From Natribacillus halophilus (GTDB lineage: Bacteria > Bacillota > Bacilli > Bacillales > Marinococcaceae): a stretch of DNA of 64,000 nt. Made by a program: the position numbers and the translations under genes. How positions within the stretch are numbered: the stretch's first letter is position 1; the number at the start of each line of letters is the position of its first letter. Shown here piece after piece: positions 48,157 through 56,488 of the stretch. The stretch lies in assembly GCF_900100185.1 (NCBI RefSeq), contig NZ_FNEN01000001.1, forward strand, positions 62,001-126,000. Direction: 5' to 3'. The notes beneath the pieces are model-generated. The model saw only the letters and a list, made by a program, of their open reading frames with translations, had not been told where the DNA came from and searched no databases.

Positions 48157-49674
48157 TTTTCTTTCTTCACGTGTAAAATCAGGGGTTTCCACTTCCCGGG
48201 AATACCAGGCGAGCAAATCTTCTCCCCGGCTGGCTTCGATATCCTGAATTTCGAAGCTTTTCCCAGACATACTCGATAAAATCGAGACAGAATAGGTGGA
48301 CAACCGGCGCCACCTTTGCAATGGAGACTGCACCATATCCGCCGCCTGAATGCGGTGGTGAGGGATAATCGCCCGATTCAAATTAAACAAACGCCATTGC
48401 AGCATTAAATAATCGTCGCTAATATTGACGCCCCCCGCACGGTGTCGCAACCAGCCGAGATAAAGACCGAGGAGAAGCAGCGGCAAGCCATACACGCCAA
48501 ACGGGACGAATATACTTAAGGGGACAATGATGATCAGAATCGGAATAACCGCGCGTATGATATAGCGGATCAAAGCCCGTCTCGGCAAAGGTTTGAGCTC
48601 AACTCGGTCAGCGACAACGAAGGCCGGCAAAAATTTTTCCAGCACTTCATGAGCGTCTCGTCGGCTGATAAGCGGCACGAGAATCGTGGATTGCTGTTCA
48701 TCCGCGCTTCCGCCGCCCTTGCTTTCCACATAGATGGTTGTAAATCCGAACGGTTGACGCAAAATGCCGGTAACATAGCGAACAGTTGTGATGCGGTGAA
48801 CTTTCAACGTTAATTGTTTTCTCTCCAGCAACCCTCGTGAAATCACAAGATCATTCCCGCGTTTGACGACGGTAAACTGTCCGTATTTAACGATGGTGAT
48901 CACGATGGAAATCAACCACGCGAACAGAGCAATCAGAAAGACAGCGAGCAGCAAAAGCGGGATCGTCGCCGATAGCACCAAGCCGATGGTCGATTCATAA
49001 AACTGCTCGGGCAACAGGACGTCAACCTGGGAAAAGAGGGCCAGCACAGCGGAGAGCACAAGCCCTACACCGCCTGACGTCATGCCGGCAAACAGCAAAC
49101 GCTTAAACCCCAGTGCCCAGGAAGCCTCGACCTCTTCTTCAGGGTCGATGAGCCCTTCTTCTCCCCTTTCATCATCGTCCGTTTCAACCGGTTCACCGTC
49201 ATCCTCTTCTGCCCTTTCAACCTCTTGCGGCTTTGCCAATAGCTTTCGCCTTAAGCGTTTAGCTTCCTCACGGTCGAGAGCGATCAGATGCACATCCGGT
49301 TCACTTCCGCCACCCGCGGTTTCAATTTGAACTTTCACCAGGCCAAACATGCGCTGCAGGATCCCCGCGGACATATCAAAACTTTGCACACGATGTCGCT
49401 GGATATAGCGATGCTTTTTGACGATGATCCCTTGCTTAACGTGCAACTCCTGTTCTTCTGCGCGATACCAATAGGTCAACCAATATAAAAAGCTGTAGAC
49501 AGCGAAAAAAATGAACAATAGCGGCAGGGCAACCATGGCAAACAGTCCGATCCCTCCGCCGGTCGCACCTACAAAAAAGACAACGATGATCGGAATGATA
49601 AAATCCCGAAGGCGGTTGAGCAGCATAATGACAACTGTAGCGCCGTGCAGGCGCTTTCCGTTACTCATCGTCAT
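48139..49674 (-). CDS. ydbT: bPH2-domain membrane protein YdbT family
   Basis: 511 aa. Three bacterial PH-like units, each after a pair of membrane helices; repeated signature RHRVQSFDMSAG, VHRITTVRYV, HHRIQAADMVQSPLQRW. An acidic loop (about 165-195, EEDDGEPVETDDDE) separates the first and second. In B. subtilis YdbST protects against antimicrobial compounds. Start not certain: ATG at 49674 or at 49668, both overlapping the ydbS stop, with no clear ribosome site, suggesting coupling to ydbS. Confidence 0.88.
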   Translation of the reverse strand: MTMSNGKRLHGATVVIMLLNRLRDFIIPIIVVFFVGATGGGIGLFAMVALPLLFIFFAVYSFLYWLTYWYRAEEQELHVKQGIIVKKHRYIQRHRVQSFDMSAGILQRMFGLVKVQIETAGGGSEPDVHLIALDREEAKRLRRKLLAKPQEVERAEEDDGEPVETDDDERGEEGLIDPEEEVEASWALGFKRLLFAGMTSGGVGLVLSAVLALFSQVDVLLPEQFYESTIGLVLSATIPLLLLAVFLIALFAWLISIVITIVKYGQFTVVKRGNDLVISRGLLERKQLTLKVHRITTVRYVTGILRQPFGFTTIYVESKGGGSADEQQSTILVPLISRRDAHEVLEKFLPAFVVADRVELKPLPRRALIRYIIRAVIPILIIIVPLSIFVPFGVYGLPLLLLGLYLGWLRHRAGGVNISDDYLMLQWRLFNLNRAIIPHHRIQAADMVQSPLQRWRRLSTYSVSILSSMSGKSFEIQDIEASRGEDLLAWYSREVETPDFTREERKEKSPI

Positions 49675-50143
49675 CAGCCGTTTGCGCGAAAACGGCAATC
49701 TGGTCACGAAGATCGGAAGCTATGTCTTCCGAGAGCGCCGGTATTTGATGGACGGTAGCTGCGGTGGAAATAGACACTGCAGCGAGGTTGTAATGGCGGT
49801 AAATAGGGCCATGTTCCGTATCTACATGCTGAACCCGAATCATGGGAATCAACGTCCTTCGAATAATGAACACCCCGTATTGTAAGTCGATTTCCTCTTC
49901 ATAAACTTCATACCGCCACCTTCGCCAACGAATGGCCGGTACGATAAAGCTCTGCAACAAAGCCACAATGATCCACAGCAGAATTAAAAGGTATAAAATC
50001 CATAACGGCCAGTCAAACAGAACCATGGTGATCCCGTACCCAACCGGGAAAATTAAATAAAATAAACTTTCCAGAAATCCCGTGATTCGCCAGACGGGGA
50101 GCGCCTTTTTGGAAAGGCGCTTTGCCGGTGCTTCCCTCATCAT
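49661..50143 (-). CDS. ydbS: bPH2-domain membrane protein YdbS family
   Basis: 160 aa, two membrane helices followed by one PH-like domain (DLQYGVFIIRRTLIPMIRVQHVD). Partner of YdbT, whose start it overlaps. AAAGGAG 5 bp before the start at 50143. The N-terminus (EAPAKRLSKKALPVWRITGF) is basic and cytoplasmic. Confidence 0.88.
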   Translation of the reverse strand: MMREAPAKRLSKKALPVWRITGFLESLFYLIFPVGYGITMVLFDWPLWILYLLILLWIIVALLQSFIVPAIRWRRWRYEVYEEEIDLQYGVFIIRRTLIPMIRVQHVDTEHGPIYRHYNLAAVSISTAATVHQIPALSEDIASDLRDQIAVFAQTADDDE

Positions 50144-50160
50144 GCTATCTCCTTTTTCAG

Positions 50161-50203
50161 GCAGGCTTTCGCCAGGCTTGGCGATAAGCCAAGTTTTCTT
50201 TAC
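50161..50203 (-). repeat. Intergenic two-hairpin repeat, copy 8 (truncated, reversed)
   Basis: The only copy on the minus strand. Only the first hairpin is present: GTAAAGAAAACTTGGCTTAT through GAAAGCC. Its first bases directly touch the TAG stop of the 69-aa gene. Confidence 0.85.
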
Positions 50204-50412
50204 TACTCATTTTCATCAGTATAGACTATTACGACCTCTTGTGATTCGAGATATTGCAACACGGCATCATTTAAGCGTTGATCCTCGAGCAAGCCCAGCG
50301 AAGGAAGAAGCTCGAGCTCATCCATCTCGCCCCGGTCAGCTTCCGCGATTAATTCCAGGGCTTCATCCAAGCCCCTGGATTCCAATTCTTTGATGAGTTC
50401 ATCCTTGTTCAT
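50203..50412 (-). CDS. Uncharacterised small acidic protein, 69 aa
   Basis: Not recognised. Very acidic and helical (ELIKELESRGLDEALELI, DELELLPSLGLLED), no cysteines. It starts 2 bp after the stop of the HEAT-repeat fragment, so it is translated from the same operon. Its last residues DENE are followed at once by a stop and the truncated repeat, so the natural C-terminus might have been longer. Confidence 0.6.
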   Translation of the reverse strand: MNKDELIKELESRGLDEALELIAEADRGEMDELELLPSLGLLEDQRLNDAVLQYLESQEVVIVYTDENE

Positions 50413-50414
50413 CT

Positions 50415-50654
50415 TTATCCATCCTTTCGGTCAGCCCGAACGGATTCGGTCATTTGTTTCCATACCGAACCTTTCGCTTCTTCCCCGCCTTCTATACGTT
50501 CAAGGGCGATTTGCATCTGCATATCGACTTCAAATTCAGGGTCACCGATCGCAGCTTTTAACGGTTCAATCGCTCGTTCGTCACCCACTTCATACAAAAA
50601 CATCGCGGCTCGCCAACGCACGAGTTTACTTTTATCCTGCAGGCTTTCAATCAT
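50415..50654 (-). CDS. C-terminal fragment of virulence-factor-C/HEAT protein
   Basis: 79 aa. Continues the HEAT repeats of the upstream gene: ESLQDKSKLVRWRAAMFLYEVGDERAI, and then IALERIEGGEEAKGSVWKQM, the normal C-terminus of the CvfC/YpgR family. Joined to the upstream frame it would make one protein of about 380 aa, the family's usual length. The start ATG overlaps the upstream stop (ATGA), so the fragment might still be made by reinitiation. Confidence 0.7.
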   Translation of the reverse strand: MIESLQDKSKLVRWRAAMFLYEVGDERAIEPLKAAIGDPEFEVDMQMQIALERIEGGEEAKGSVWKQMTESVRADRKDG

Positions 50655-51556
50655 GCTTCCATCGCTTCGGGCTCACCCAGGTCCGAAAGGGCGTCCCCGG
50701 CTGTGCGTCGAACCGTGACCGCCCGGTCTTTAAGCGCCTTATAGAGGTAAGGTAACGTCACTTTCGTTTCAATCATTCCGATTAACGTCGTTGCCAGTCT
50801 CCGAACCGATTGTTTTTCATCATCCAGGGCCATATCCAGCACCGGCAGATCTTCTTCCCCGGGGTCCATTTGATCCAGGGAAGCGTAGCGGTTGCGCCAA
50901 TCAGGGTCCTGTATCATTTCCTTTGTTACTGTGAGCGGTTGGGGGCGATGTCCGGGGTCGGTTTGACTGGGGTCTCCCCACTGCACGAGTTGATCGAGCC
51001 TCTCCTGGCTATAAGCGGCGGCGATTTCTTCAGCAACCTCGGTTCCGATGGCTTCCAAATCATGGCCAAAACGCGCGCTTCGTTCTTCCCATTTTCGTTC
51101 GAAAACGATATTTCCCTGTTCTCCGGCGGCCGCAAATGCTGCTTCGGTAAAACGCTCGGGTAAGCCTACGCGTTTTTCCTCATCCCCCGTAAGTAATTTA
51201 ATTTGCATCGGGATATACTTATACACTTGTACCTGCACTTGAATCTCGCCGAAATGATCGGTCCCCGCAGAAGATGGGCCGGAAGCCTTCTCCGCTTGTT
51301 GTCCAAAAACTTTTCTTGCTTCAGCCAGTACCTCTTCCCAATTCGCTTTCGGTTTCCGTTCCAATGCGAGAAAATCGGCGACGTGGTACACGCCCTTGAT
51401 GCCGTCAATGTCAAACAATTGCTGAATTTGCCGAGGGGCATCGTCCTTGTTATCGTGTGTGTAATTGCCGCTTTTTCCACCCGGCAACTGCTCATCCAGC
51501 GTCAGCTTCATCGTATGCGGGCTCGGCGTCGGTTCGATCCCGGTAATTTTCATCAT
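50651..51556 (-). CDS. N-terminal part of virulence-factor-C/HEAT protein (frameshifted)
   Basis: 301 aa: N-terminal Nfu_N-like domain (ITGIEPTPSPHTMKLTL) and a middle region with GLPERFTEAAFAAA. The first HEAT repeats follow (DDEKQSVRRLATTLIG, LKDRAVTVRRTAGDALSDLGEP). It stops in the middle of a HEAT unit at EAMEA, exactly where family proteins continue. One base added at the end would restore the frame. GGGAGG 5 bp before the start. Role in Bacillus is poorly known; the staphylococcal homologue affects virulence gene expression. Confidence 0.75.
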   Translation of the reverse strand: MMKITGIEPTPSPHTMKLTLDEQLPGGKSGNYTHDNKDDAPRQIQQLFDIDGIKGVYHVADFLALERKPKANWEEVLAEARKVFGQQAEKASGPSSAGTDHFGEIQVQVQVYKYIPMQIKLLTGDEEKRVGLPERFTEAAFAAAGEQGNIVFERKWEERSARFGHDLEAIGTEVAEEIAAAYSQERLDQLVQWGDPSQTDPGHRPQPLTVTKEMIQDPDWRNRYASLDQMDPGEEDLPVLDMALDDEKQSVRRLATTLIGMIETKVTLPYLYKALKDRAVTVRRTAGDALSDLGEPEAMEA

Positions 51557-51572
51557 TGTTACCTCCCTTCGT

Positions 51573-51998
51573 TTAGATATCTACGAGTTTGGCCATGTGG
51601 TACATAATATCTTCAAAAGGGGTTTTGTCGCCAAATTGTCTGGCAACCTTTCCATCTGCCGTGATTAAAACCGTAGTGGGAACCCCTTGGCACTGGTAGC
51701 GTTCATAGGCATCCGTGCCTGCGTCTTCTACCATTGGGATCAGCAGTTCGTGGGACTCCACGTACTTCTGTCCGGCTTGAGGCGCGCGCTCCCTGCCCGG
51801 CACATTAACGTTCAGCATCGCCAACGCGCTCTTATCGATTTTGGGATACAAGGCTTCCTTCTTTTGCAGATCACGTTGGGAATCCGGGCACCAGGACGTC
51901 CAGAACGTTAATAACAGCGGCGTCCCGGCAAAGTCTTCGTTCGTCACTTCCCGTTCTTTATAAGGATTATATAGAGAAAAAGCCGGTGCTTGTTTCAT
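51573..51998 (-). CDS. TlpA/redoxin-like thioredoxin-fold protein
   Basis: 141 aa. FAGTPLLLTFWTSWCPDSQRDL is the active-site region of a TlpA/AhpC-like redoxin, but the motif is CPDS, so only the first Cys is present. cis-Pro in GVPTTVLI. No signal peptide, so cytoplasmic. A one-Cys redoxin may act as a peroxidase or a mixed-disulphide reductase. It begins 9 bp after the thioredoxin-like gene, whose end supplies its GGAG site. Confidence 0.8.
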   Translation of the reverse strand: MKQAPAFSLYNPYKEREVTNEDFAGTPLLLTFWTSWCPDSQRDLQKKEALYPKIDKSALAMLNVNVPGRERAPQAGQKYVESHELLIPMVEDAGTDAYERYQCQGVPTTVLITADGKVARQFGDKTPFEDIMYHMAKLVDI

Positions 51999-52007
51999 AT
52001 TAACTAT

Positions 52008-52322
52008 TTACTCCTCGCGGTTATTGGTAAGAAAATGTAAAATGTTCCCTGTATGTTTGATCGGCGATAAGCGAGCCACAAGGGTTTGACGGTGAAAAAG
52101 CAACAGCATCGGCACGGATTGAATCTTGTATTCATACGCGAAGTCCGGTGCCAATTGCAAGTTGAGTTTATAGATGTTCGTCCGCCCTTCGATGTTTTTC
52201 GCCTCTTCGACCATTTTCTCGGCAAGCGTGCACGTTTGGCAAAAGGGCGAGGTGATCAATAAAGCCGTGTATTCAAGCGGCTCAATTTTATACCAATCGC
52301 GTGCGCTTATTTCCGCTAACAA
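52008..52322 (-). CDS. Thioredoxin-family protein (YtpP/YusE-like)
   Basis: 104 aa, single thioredoxin domain with redox motif PFCQTC and cis-Pro in QSVPMLLLF. Cytoplasmic. TTG start at 52322 with AAAGGTG about 10 bp upstream. Likely co-transcribed with the following CPDS redoxin and perhaps the HEAT protein genes. It might reduce the neighbour redoxin; this is inference from adjacency. Confidence 0.82.
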   Translation of the reverse strand: MLAEISARDWYKIEPLEYTALLITSPFCQTCTLAEKMVEEAKNIEGRTNIYKLNLQLAPDFAYEYKIQSVPMLLLFHRQTLVARLSPIKHTGNILHFLTNNREE

Positions 52323-52390
52323 AAAAATGTCACACCTTTCCTCACAAGCATGCCACTTTCATTTTACATGATGAGCCGAAGGGCCACAAG

Positions 52391-52545
52391 TCAACTACCC
52401 GCCACTTAAACCCTAACGGGTTCTGAAGAGGGGGGGCTTGTGACGACCCAATAGTGCGAGCGATCTTGCGATCTCCTATCTTAGCATGATGTCACATCGG
52501 GGCAGGTTGACAGCTACCCAACCACCCGAATCATGTTCGGGCCGT
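52391..52545 (-). ncRNA. Putative omega RNA / right-end guide scaffold of TnpB
   Basis: By analogy with characterised TnpB systems, the region from the end of tnpB to the right end is transcribed as the guide scaffold. It contains CCCGAA/TTCGGG (52525-52541) overlapping the tnpB stop and the hairpin next to the terminus. Sequence outside the element beyond about 52390 would act as guide. Inferred, not shown. Confidence 0.5.
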
Positions 52546-53649
52546 TTCTTCAACGATGTACTCTATTCCTTTTCGTTGAAGGTTCATCGCACCGATACGG
52601 TCATCATTCGATATGTACCGACACGTCTTACAGCAGAACGTATGGGTCTTTTTATGGCGATTCGCTTTCTCTGTGTGACCGCATTTCGGACACGTTTGTG
52701 AGGTGTATGCCGGATCGACAGCGATCATTTTCGCTTGTGCTTTCAAGGCTTTATATTCAATCTTTTGCCTTAGGTCATAGAATGACCACGACACCGTTTG
52801 ATAACGGTCTTTGACACGCACCTTTTCCGTTGCGGCTCGCACACCGGTTAAGTCCTCAACAACAAAAAGCGTATCTTGCCCGTACGTTTGAACGAGTGCC
52901 TTACTGATGCAGTGATTGACGTCCTGCATCCAACGGTTTTCTCGTTGCCCGATTTGTTTTAGTTTTCGGCGGGCAGAAGGCGTTTGCTTTTGTTGGAGTT
53001 CCTTTCGGAGTTGCTTGTATTTCGCACGTTTATGCTTGATGGGCCGACCTTTGAAAAAAGTGGTGTCACTATTTGAATCATAGGAGGTTGCGACAAAGTT
53101 AATCCCCATATCAATAGCAACAACTTGATGGATATTTGCCAGATCAGCTTCCTCAACTTCTTTTGTGACGGGAATGTGCAGAAACCATTTGCCGTATTTG
53201 TTGACGAGTTTAGCTGTACCGAATGTCCAGGTCCCGTCAAAATACTGTTCAAGTCCTTTAGTTTCAAACGTCACTTTGATTCGTCCAGCAAGCGTATTGA
53301 CGGAAAACCACCCTTCTTTTAGGGCGTAGTCACGGTTGAATACTAAATCGTACTGGGGTTTCTTGAACCGTACTTTCGTCCATTCGTGACCGTTGCTATG
53401 ATTCGTCTTGTATTTGGCAATCACAGTTTTTAAAACAGACTGTGCCATTTGTGATTTCAAACCGAGATTGGAACGAAGGTCCCGATATGTCATCTTGTGG
53501 AGAGTTGCCTGTACGAGCAGCTTAGACTCAAAGATGACACTAGATACCACGTTGCAGGCTTCTCGATAGGCACGAACGGTTTTTGCTAGTAATTGTTCCT
53601 GTTCGTCCGTTGGATTGATTTTAATTTTCGCGGTCAACGTCAGTTTCAT
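52531..53649 (-). CDS. tnpB: RNA-guided endonuclease TnpB
   Basis: 372 aa, apparently intact. N-terminal helix-turn-helix-like region (INPTDEQEQLLAKTVRAYREACN). RuvC catalytic residues: Asp in VAIDMGIN, Glu in FVVEDLTGV, Asp in SNDDRIGAMNL. Zinc finger CPKCGH...CCKTC. TnpB proteins cut DNA guided by an omega RNA and favour retention of the element. The start at 53649 has AAGGTGGTGAT upstream. Confidence 0.93.
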   Translation of the reverse strand: MKLTLTAKIKINPTDEQEQLLAKTVRAYREACNVVSSVIFESKLLVQATLHKMTYRDLRSNLGLKSQMAQSVLKTVIAKYKTNHSNGHEWTKVRFKKPQYDLVFNRDYALKEGWFSVNTLAGRIKVTFETKGLEQYFDGTWTFGTAKLVNKYGKWFLHIPVTKEVEEADLANIHQVVAIDMGINFVATSYDSNSDTTFFKGRPIKHKRAKYKQLRKELQQKQTPSARRKLKQIGQRENRWMQDVNHCISKALVQTYGQDTLFVVEDLTGVRAATEKVRVKDRYQTVSWSFYDLRQKIEYKALKAQAKMIAVDPAYTSQTCPKCGHTEKANRHKKTHTFCCKTCRYISNDDRIGAMNLQRKGIEYIVEETART

Positions 53650-53887
53650 AGGTTATCACCACCTTTCACTACTATTATTATACACGATAATCAGTAGAAT
53701 GAGGACAATCAGAACGGAAGGAGGAAGGCAAGGTTGGCTTTCGCCAACGGCAATGCCTCCCCCACCTACACTACGCTAAGAGGTGGGGGTATCCTTACCG
53801 AAAACGACGGAACCGGTCCATTCACACGGTTTCGTCAAAGTCCAAATATTAGTCACGGATGTCCGTGCGTGGAGATATCTTTTGGTG

Positions 53888-54050
53888 GTGACGCCATTGG
53901 CTCCTAGGATCGGACGGTTTATGGCTTCACTATCCGCGGGTGACGCCATAATCAAATTGGTTCTGCTTTATTATGGCTTCACTATCTACGAGTGGCGCCA
54001 TCGGCTGCCAGGATCGGCTGGTTTATGGCTTCACTACCCGCGGGTGAAGT
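53888..54050. repeat. 52-bp-period tandem array of imperfect palindromes
   Basis: Three and a half units with exact 52-bp spacing. Each unit carries ATGGCTTCAC, nine bases, then GTGACGCCAT or a close variant: arms at 53921/53940, 53973/53992 and 54025/54044 (the last decayed), plus a right half at 53888. Units 1 and 3 also share AGGATCGG between the palindromes. The block lies directly beyond the TnpB left end. I see no coding sequence in it. Confidence 0.85.
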
Positions 54051-54060
54051 GTGCTGAAAC

Positions 54061-54150
54061 GCGTATCGCGATGAGATGACTTAAAAAATGCTCCAACCGT
54101 GATCGTTGGAGCGTCTATCGCAAGGAGATGACCGAAAAAGTGCACCAACG
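54061..54150. repeat. Second tandem duplication with 52-bp period
   Basis: The segment with TATCGCGATGAGATGAC and AAAAAATGCTCCAAC at 54064-54097 is repeated as TATCGCAAGGAGATGAC and AAAAAGTGCACCAAC at 54116-54149, again 52 bp apart. The first unit contains the hairpin GCTCCAAC/GTTGGAGC (54090-54112). Confidence 0.75.
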
Positions 54151-54164
54151 GCGCGGCTTTTTTC

Positions 54165-54920
54165 TCACCTCTCACTTCTAAAAACGACGATCTGCGTCGT
54201 TACAGGCGTCTCAAGATAGGCTTGTAACCAGCCCTTTTCCTGCACTGTCTCTTTAAGGACGAGACGTTGTTTCAGTGGAAAACGTACCTCGGCAGAGAGG
54301 GGTGACGGGGTTAAGTCAATCTCCCGATCATTTTTCCAGGCAGGAACGACGGTGCGATGATCCAAAAAAGCAAAAGACAGCGAGAAACCGTCGCGAAACC
54401 AGGGCACTTCATCTTCCTTGACAGCACCCGGTCGGTTCATGCAGGCAAATAAAGATAGTTCATCGCACATTTTCAGAATCGGAAGCGCCTCTTGTTCATA
54501 GGCGGTCTCCCCCCTACCTCGCAAGCGATCCCAACGTTTTTCCTCGCTCTTTTGAAACTTTTCGGCCGCCGCTGTCGCGATCGAATCAAAAAAAGAATGC
54601 AAATGACGGCTGACGAGTAAGCCTGCCTTTTCGTTGATTAACTCCGTCTCCTCGATACCGGTGCGATAAGCTTCAATCTTTTCAGCTTCAGGGTAATTCG
54701 TGAAATCAAAGGGGCGCCCGTCGCTTTCATTCCATAACGGATGGGTATCAAGCGGGATCCAGGCCCGGTCGTGTTCCGCGATGGCGGTGTGCAGCGTTTG
54801 CGCCCATGCCTTATCCCGGATCCGGGCATCTCCCCAGTTATTATAAAGCTCGGCACTTAAACGCGCGTGTTCATCCTGGTGGATGCATACCCAGTGCTTC
54901 TCTTCGTTCCTTATAATCAT
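54165..54920 (-). CDS. DUF3891-family protein
   Basis: 251 aa. Features of DUF3891: IHQDEHARLSAELYNNWG at the N-terminus, AIAEHDRAW, LVSRHLHSFF, CDELSLFACM, and a Phe/Pro-rich C-terminus. The spaced His and Asp suggest a metal site similar to HD-type hydrolases, but no activity is known. No membrane segment. 12 bp downstream of ilvA on the same strand, so probably co-transcribed. The tandem repeat array follows its stop. Confidence 0.8.
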   Translation of the reverse strand: MIIRNEEKHWVCIHQDEHARLSAELYNNWGDARIRDKAWAQTLHTAIAEHDRAWIPLDTHPLWNESDGRPFDFTNYPEAEKIEAYRTGIEETELINEKAGLLVSRHLHSFFDSIATAAAEKFQKSEEKRWDRLRGRGETAYEQEALPILKMCDELSLFACMNRPGAVKEDEVPWFRDGFSLSFAFLDHRTVVPAWKNDREIDLTPSPLSAEVRFPLKQRLVLKETVQEKGWLQAYLETPVTTQIVVFRSER

Positions 54921-54932
54921 GCAACCACTCCC

Positions 54933-56201
54933 CTATAGCACAAAATTGAACATGTTATCTTCCGCGGAGATTTCATCGACGATAAAGCCTTCCGCTTTCA
55001 TGCGCTCGATCAATACCGGATAATCACTGGCAGAATTCAACTCTATGCCTACGAGTGCCGGCGCGATCGATTTGTTATTTTTCTTCGTATAGTCAAACCG
55101 GGTAATGTCATCATTGGGGCCCAACACATCATTGAGAAATTCTCGCAAGGCGCCGGCCCGTTGCGGGAAGTTGATGATGAAGTAATGTTGCAGACCTTCA
55201 TATACCATGGAGCGTTCGCGCATTTCGGCCATGCGCCCGATGTCATTGTTCCCACCGCTGACGACACAGACCACGGTTTTGCCTTCGATTTCATCCTTGT
55301 AAAAATCAAGGGCAGTGATCGGCATCGCTCCGGCCGGTTCAGCGACAATCGCGTGTTGATTGTACAGTTCCAGTATCGTTGTACAAATCTTCCCTTCCGG
55401 CGCGAGGACGATGTCATCGATGAGATGCCGGCTAATATTGTAGGAAAGATCCCCCACGCGCTTAACCGAAGCACCATCCACAAACTTGTCCATTTCCTGT
55501 AACTCCGTGACTTCGTTGTTGGCCAGAGAGGTTTTCATGGAGGGGGCGCCTGCCGGTTCAACGCCGATAATATTCGTATCGGGACTAATGGACTTAACGT
55601 ACGTACTCAATCCGGAAATCAAACCGCCCCCGCCGATCGAGCTGAATAGATAATCGATATTTTCATCGATATCGTTCATAATCTCCATTCCCACCGTCCC
55701 TTGACCGGCGATCGTTTTTTCGTTGTTAAAAGGATGGACGAACGCCATGTCATGCGCTTCCTGGTAGCGAATCGCCTCCGCGTAAGAATCATCGAACGTG
55801 TCACCGGTAATGACAACTTCAATATAGTCTTTGCCGAATTGTTTAACCTGGTCCCTTTTTTGGCGTGGCGTAGTGGTCGGCATAAAAATTCTGCCCGGTA
55901 CCTTGAGAGCCTTACAGGCATAAGCGACGCCTTGTGCGTGATTGCCGGCACTCGCGCAAACGACGCCATTTTCCATCTGTTCACTTGATAATGTCTTCAT
56001 CAAATAATAGGCGCCGCGCAGTTTAAACGAGCGAACGAGTTGCAAATCTTCCCGTTTTAAATAAACATTCGCATTATACCGTTCGGATAGAACTTCGTCT
56101 TTTTGCAACGGCGTGTGTTTTACTACATCCTTTAATGTCTGATAAGCAATAATGATATCTTCAATTTGCAATGTATCCATCGTTGTTTCTTTTCGCATCA
56201 T
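54933..56201 (-). CDS. ilvA: Threonine ammonia-lyase (threonine dehydratase), biosynthetic
   Basis: PLP enzyme making 2-oxobutyrate for isoleucine. 422 aa, the short Bacillus form. PLP Lys in RSFKLRGAYY, then SAGNHAQGVAYA, glycine loop SSIGGGGLISGL, and SGGNNDIGR. One C-terminal ACT-like regulatory domain (NFPQRAGALREFLNDV) is present, so it is the biosynthetic type. Start at 56201 or 56180 (MDTLQIEDI); GAGGG supports the first. An extended -10 (TGGTATAAT, about 56261-56269) lies upstream. Confidence 0.93.
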   Translation of the reverse strand: MMRKETTMDTLQIEDIIIAYQTLKDVVKHTPLQKDEVLSERYNANVYLKREDLQLVRSFKLRGAYYLMKTLSSEQMENGVVCASAGNHAQGVAYACKALKVPGRIFMPTTTPRQKRDQVKQFGKDYIEVVITGDTFDDSYAEAIRYQEAHDMAFVHPFNNEKTIAGQGTVGMEIMNDIDENIDYLFSSIGGGGLISGLSTYVKSISPDTNIIGVEPAGAPSMKTSLANNEVTELQEMDKFVDGASVKRVGDLSYNISRHLIDDIVLAPEGKICTTILELYNQHAIVAEPAGAMPITALDFYKDEIEGKTVVCVVSGGNNDIGRMAEMRERSMVYEGLQHYFIINFPQRAGALREFLNDVLGPNDDITRFDYTKKNNKSIAPALVGIELNSASDYPVLIERMKAEGFIVDEISAEDNMFNFVL

Positions 56202-56307
56202 AGATCCAGACCGCCCTCATTTTTTTCATGATTCTTATAACGTAACATATCCAACGCCTATTATACCACGCTGAGCAAGAAGATTTTTAAGGCTCCCCTA
56301 TAATTCG

Positions 56308-56396
56308 TAAAGAAAACTTGGCTTATCGCCAAGCCTGGCGAAAACCTTAGTTGCACTTATGCATGAATAAGAAAGTTAGATACTTTCTTATCTGCT
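56308..56396 (+). repeat. Intergenic two-hairpin repeat, copy 9 (short form)
   Basis: Both hairpins recognisable with a few changes (GCATGAATAAGAAAGT, loop TAGAT). It lies in the 336-bp divergent gap between ilvA and the micro-membrane protein, which otherwise holds the ilvA -10 region and copy 10. Confidence 0.85.
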
Positions 56397-56488
56397 GAAT
56401 GAAAGACGCTCTTGAGTGTCACATTATTTATATGTGTTCGTGCTGCCAGGAATTGAAAAACCTGCGCTCACCTTCTATAATTGATATG

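Larger units (their letters stand above)
52390..53790 (-). mobile_element. IS200/IS605-group element with TnpB only (IS1341-like)
   Basis: Contains an intact tnpB and no tnpA. Right end near 52390: on the minus strand GGGTTTAAGTGGCGGGTAG then TTGAC, with a small AACCC/GGGTT hairpin (52409-52422). Left end near 53790: hairpin CCCCCACCT / AGGTGGGGG (53759-53767 and 53781-53789) and a smaller GTTGGC/GCCAAC hairpin (53733-53748). Exact borders are estimated. Without TnpA it can move only if helped in trans. Confidence 0.75.

Noticed and set aside
53888-54050. CRISPR array
   Set aside because: Only three palindromic units, the intervals between units 1 and 3 share sequence, and no cas genes are near.
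53783-54079. 98-aa plus-strand frame across the 52-bp array
   Set aside because: The repeat period is not a multiple of three, so repeated units are read in different frames; no conserved protein pattern.
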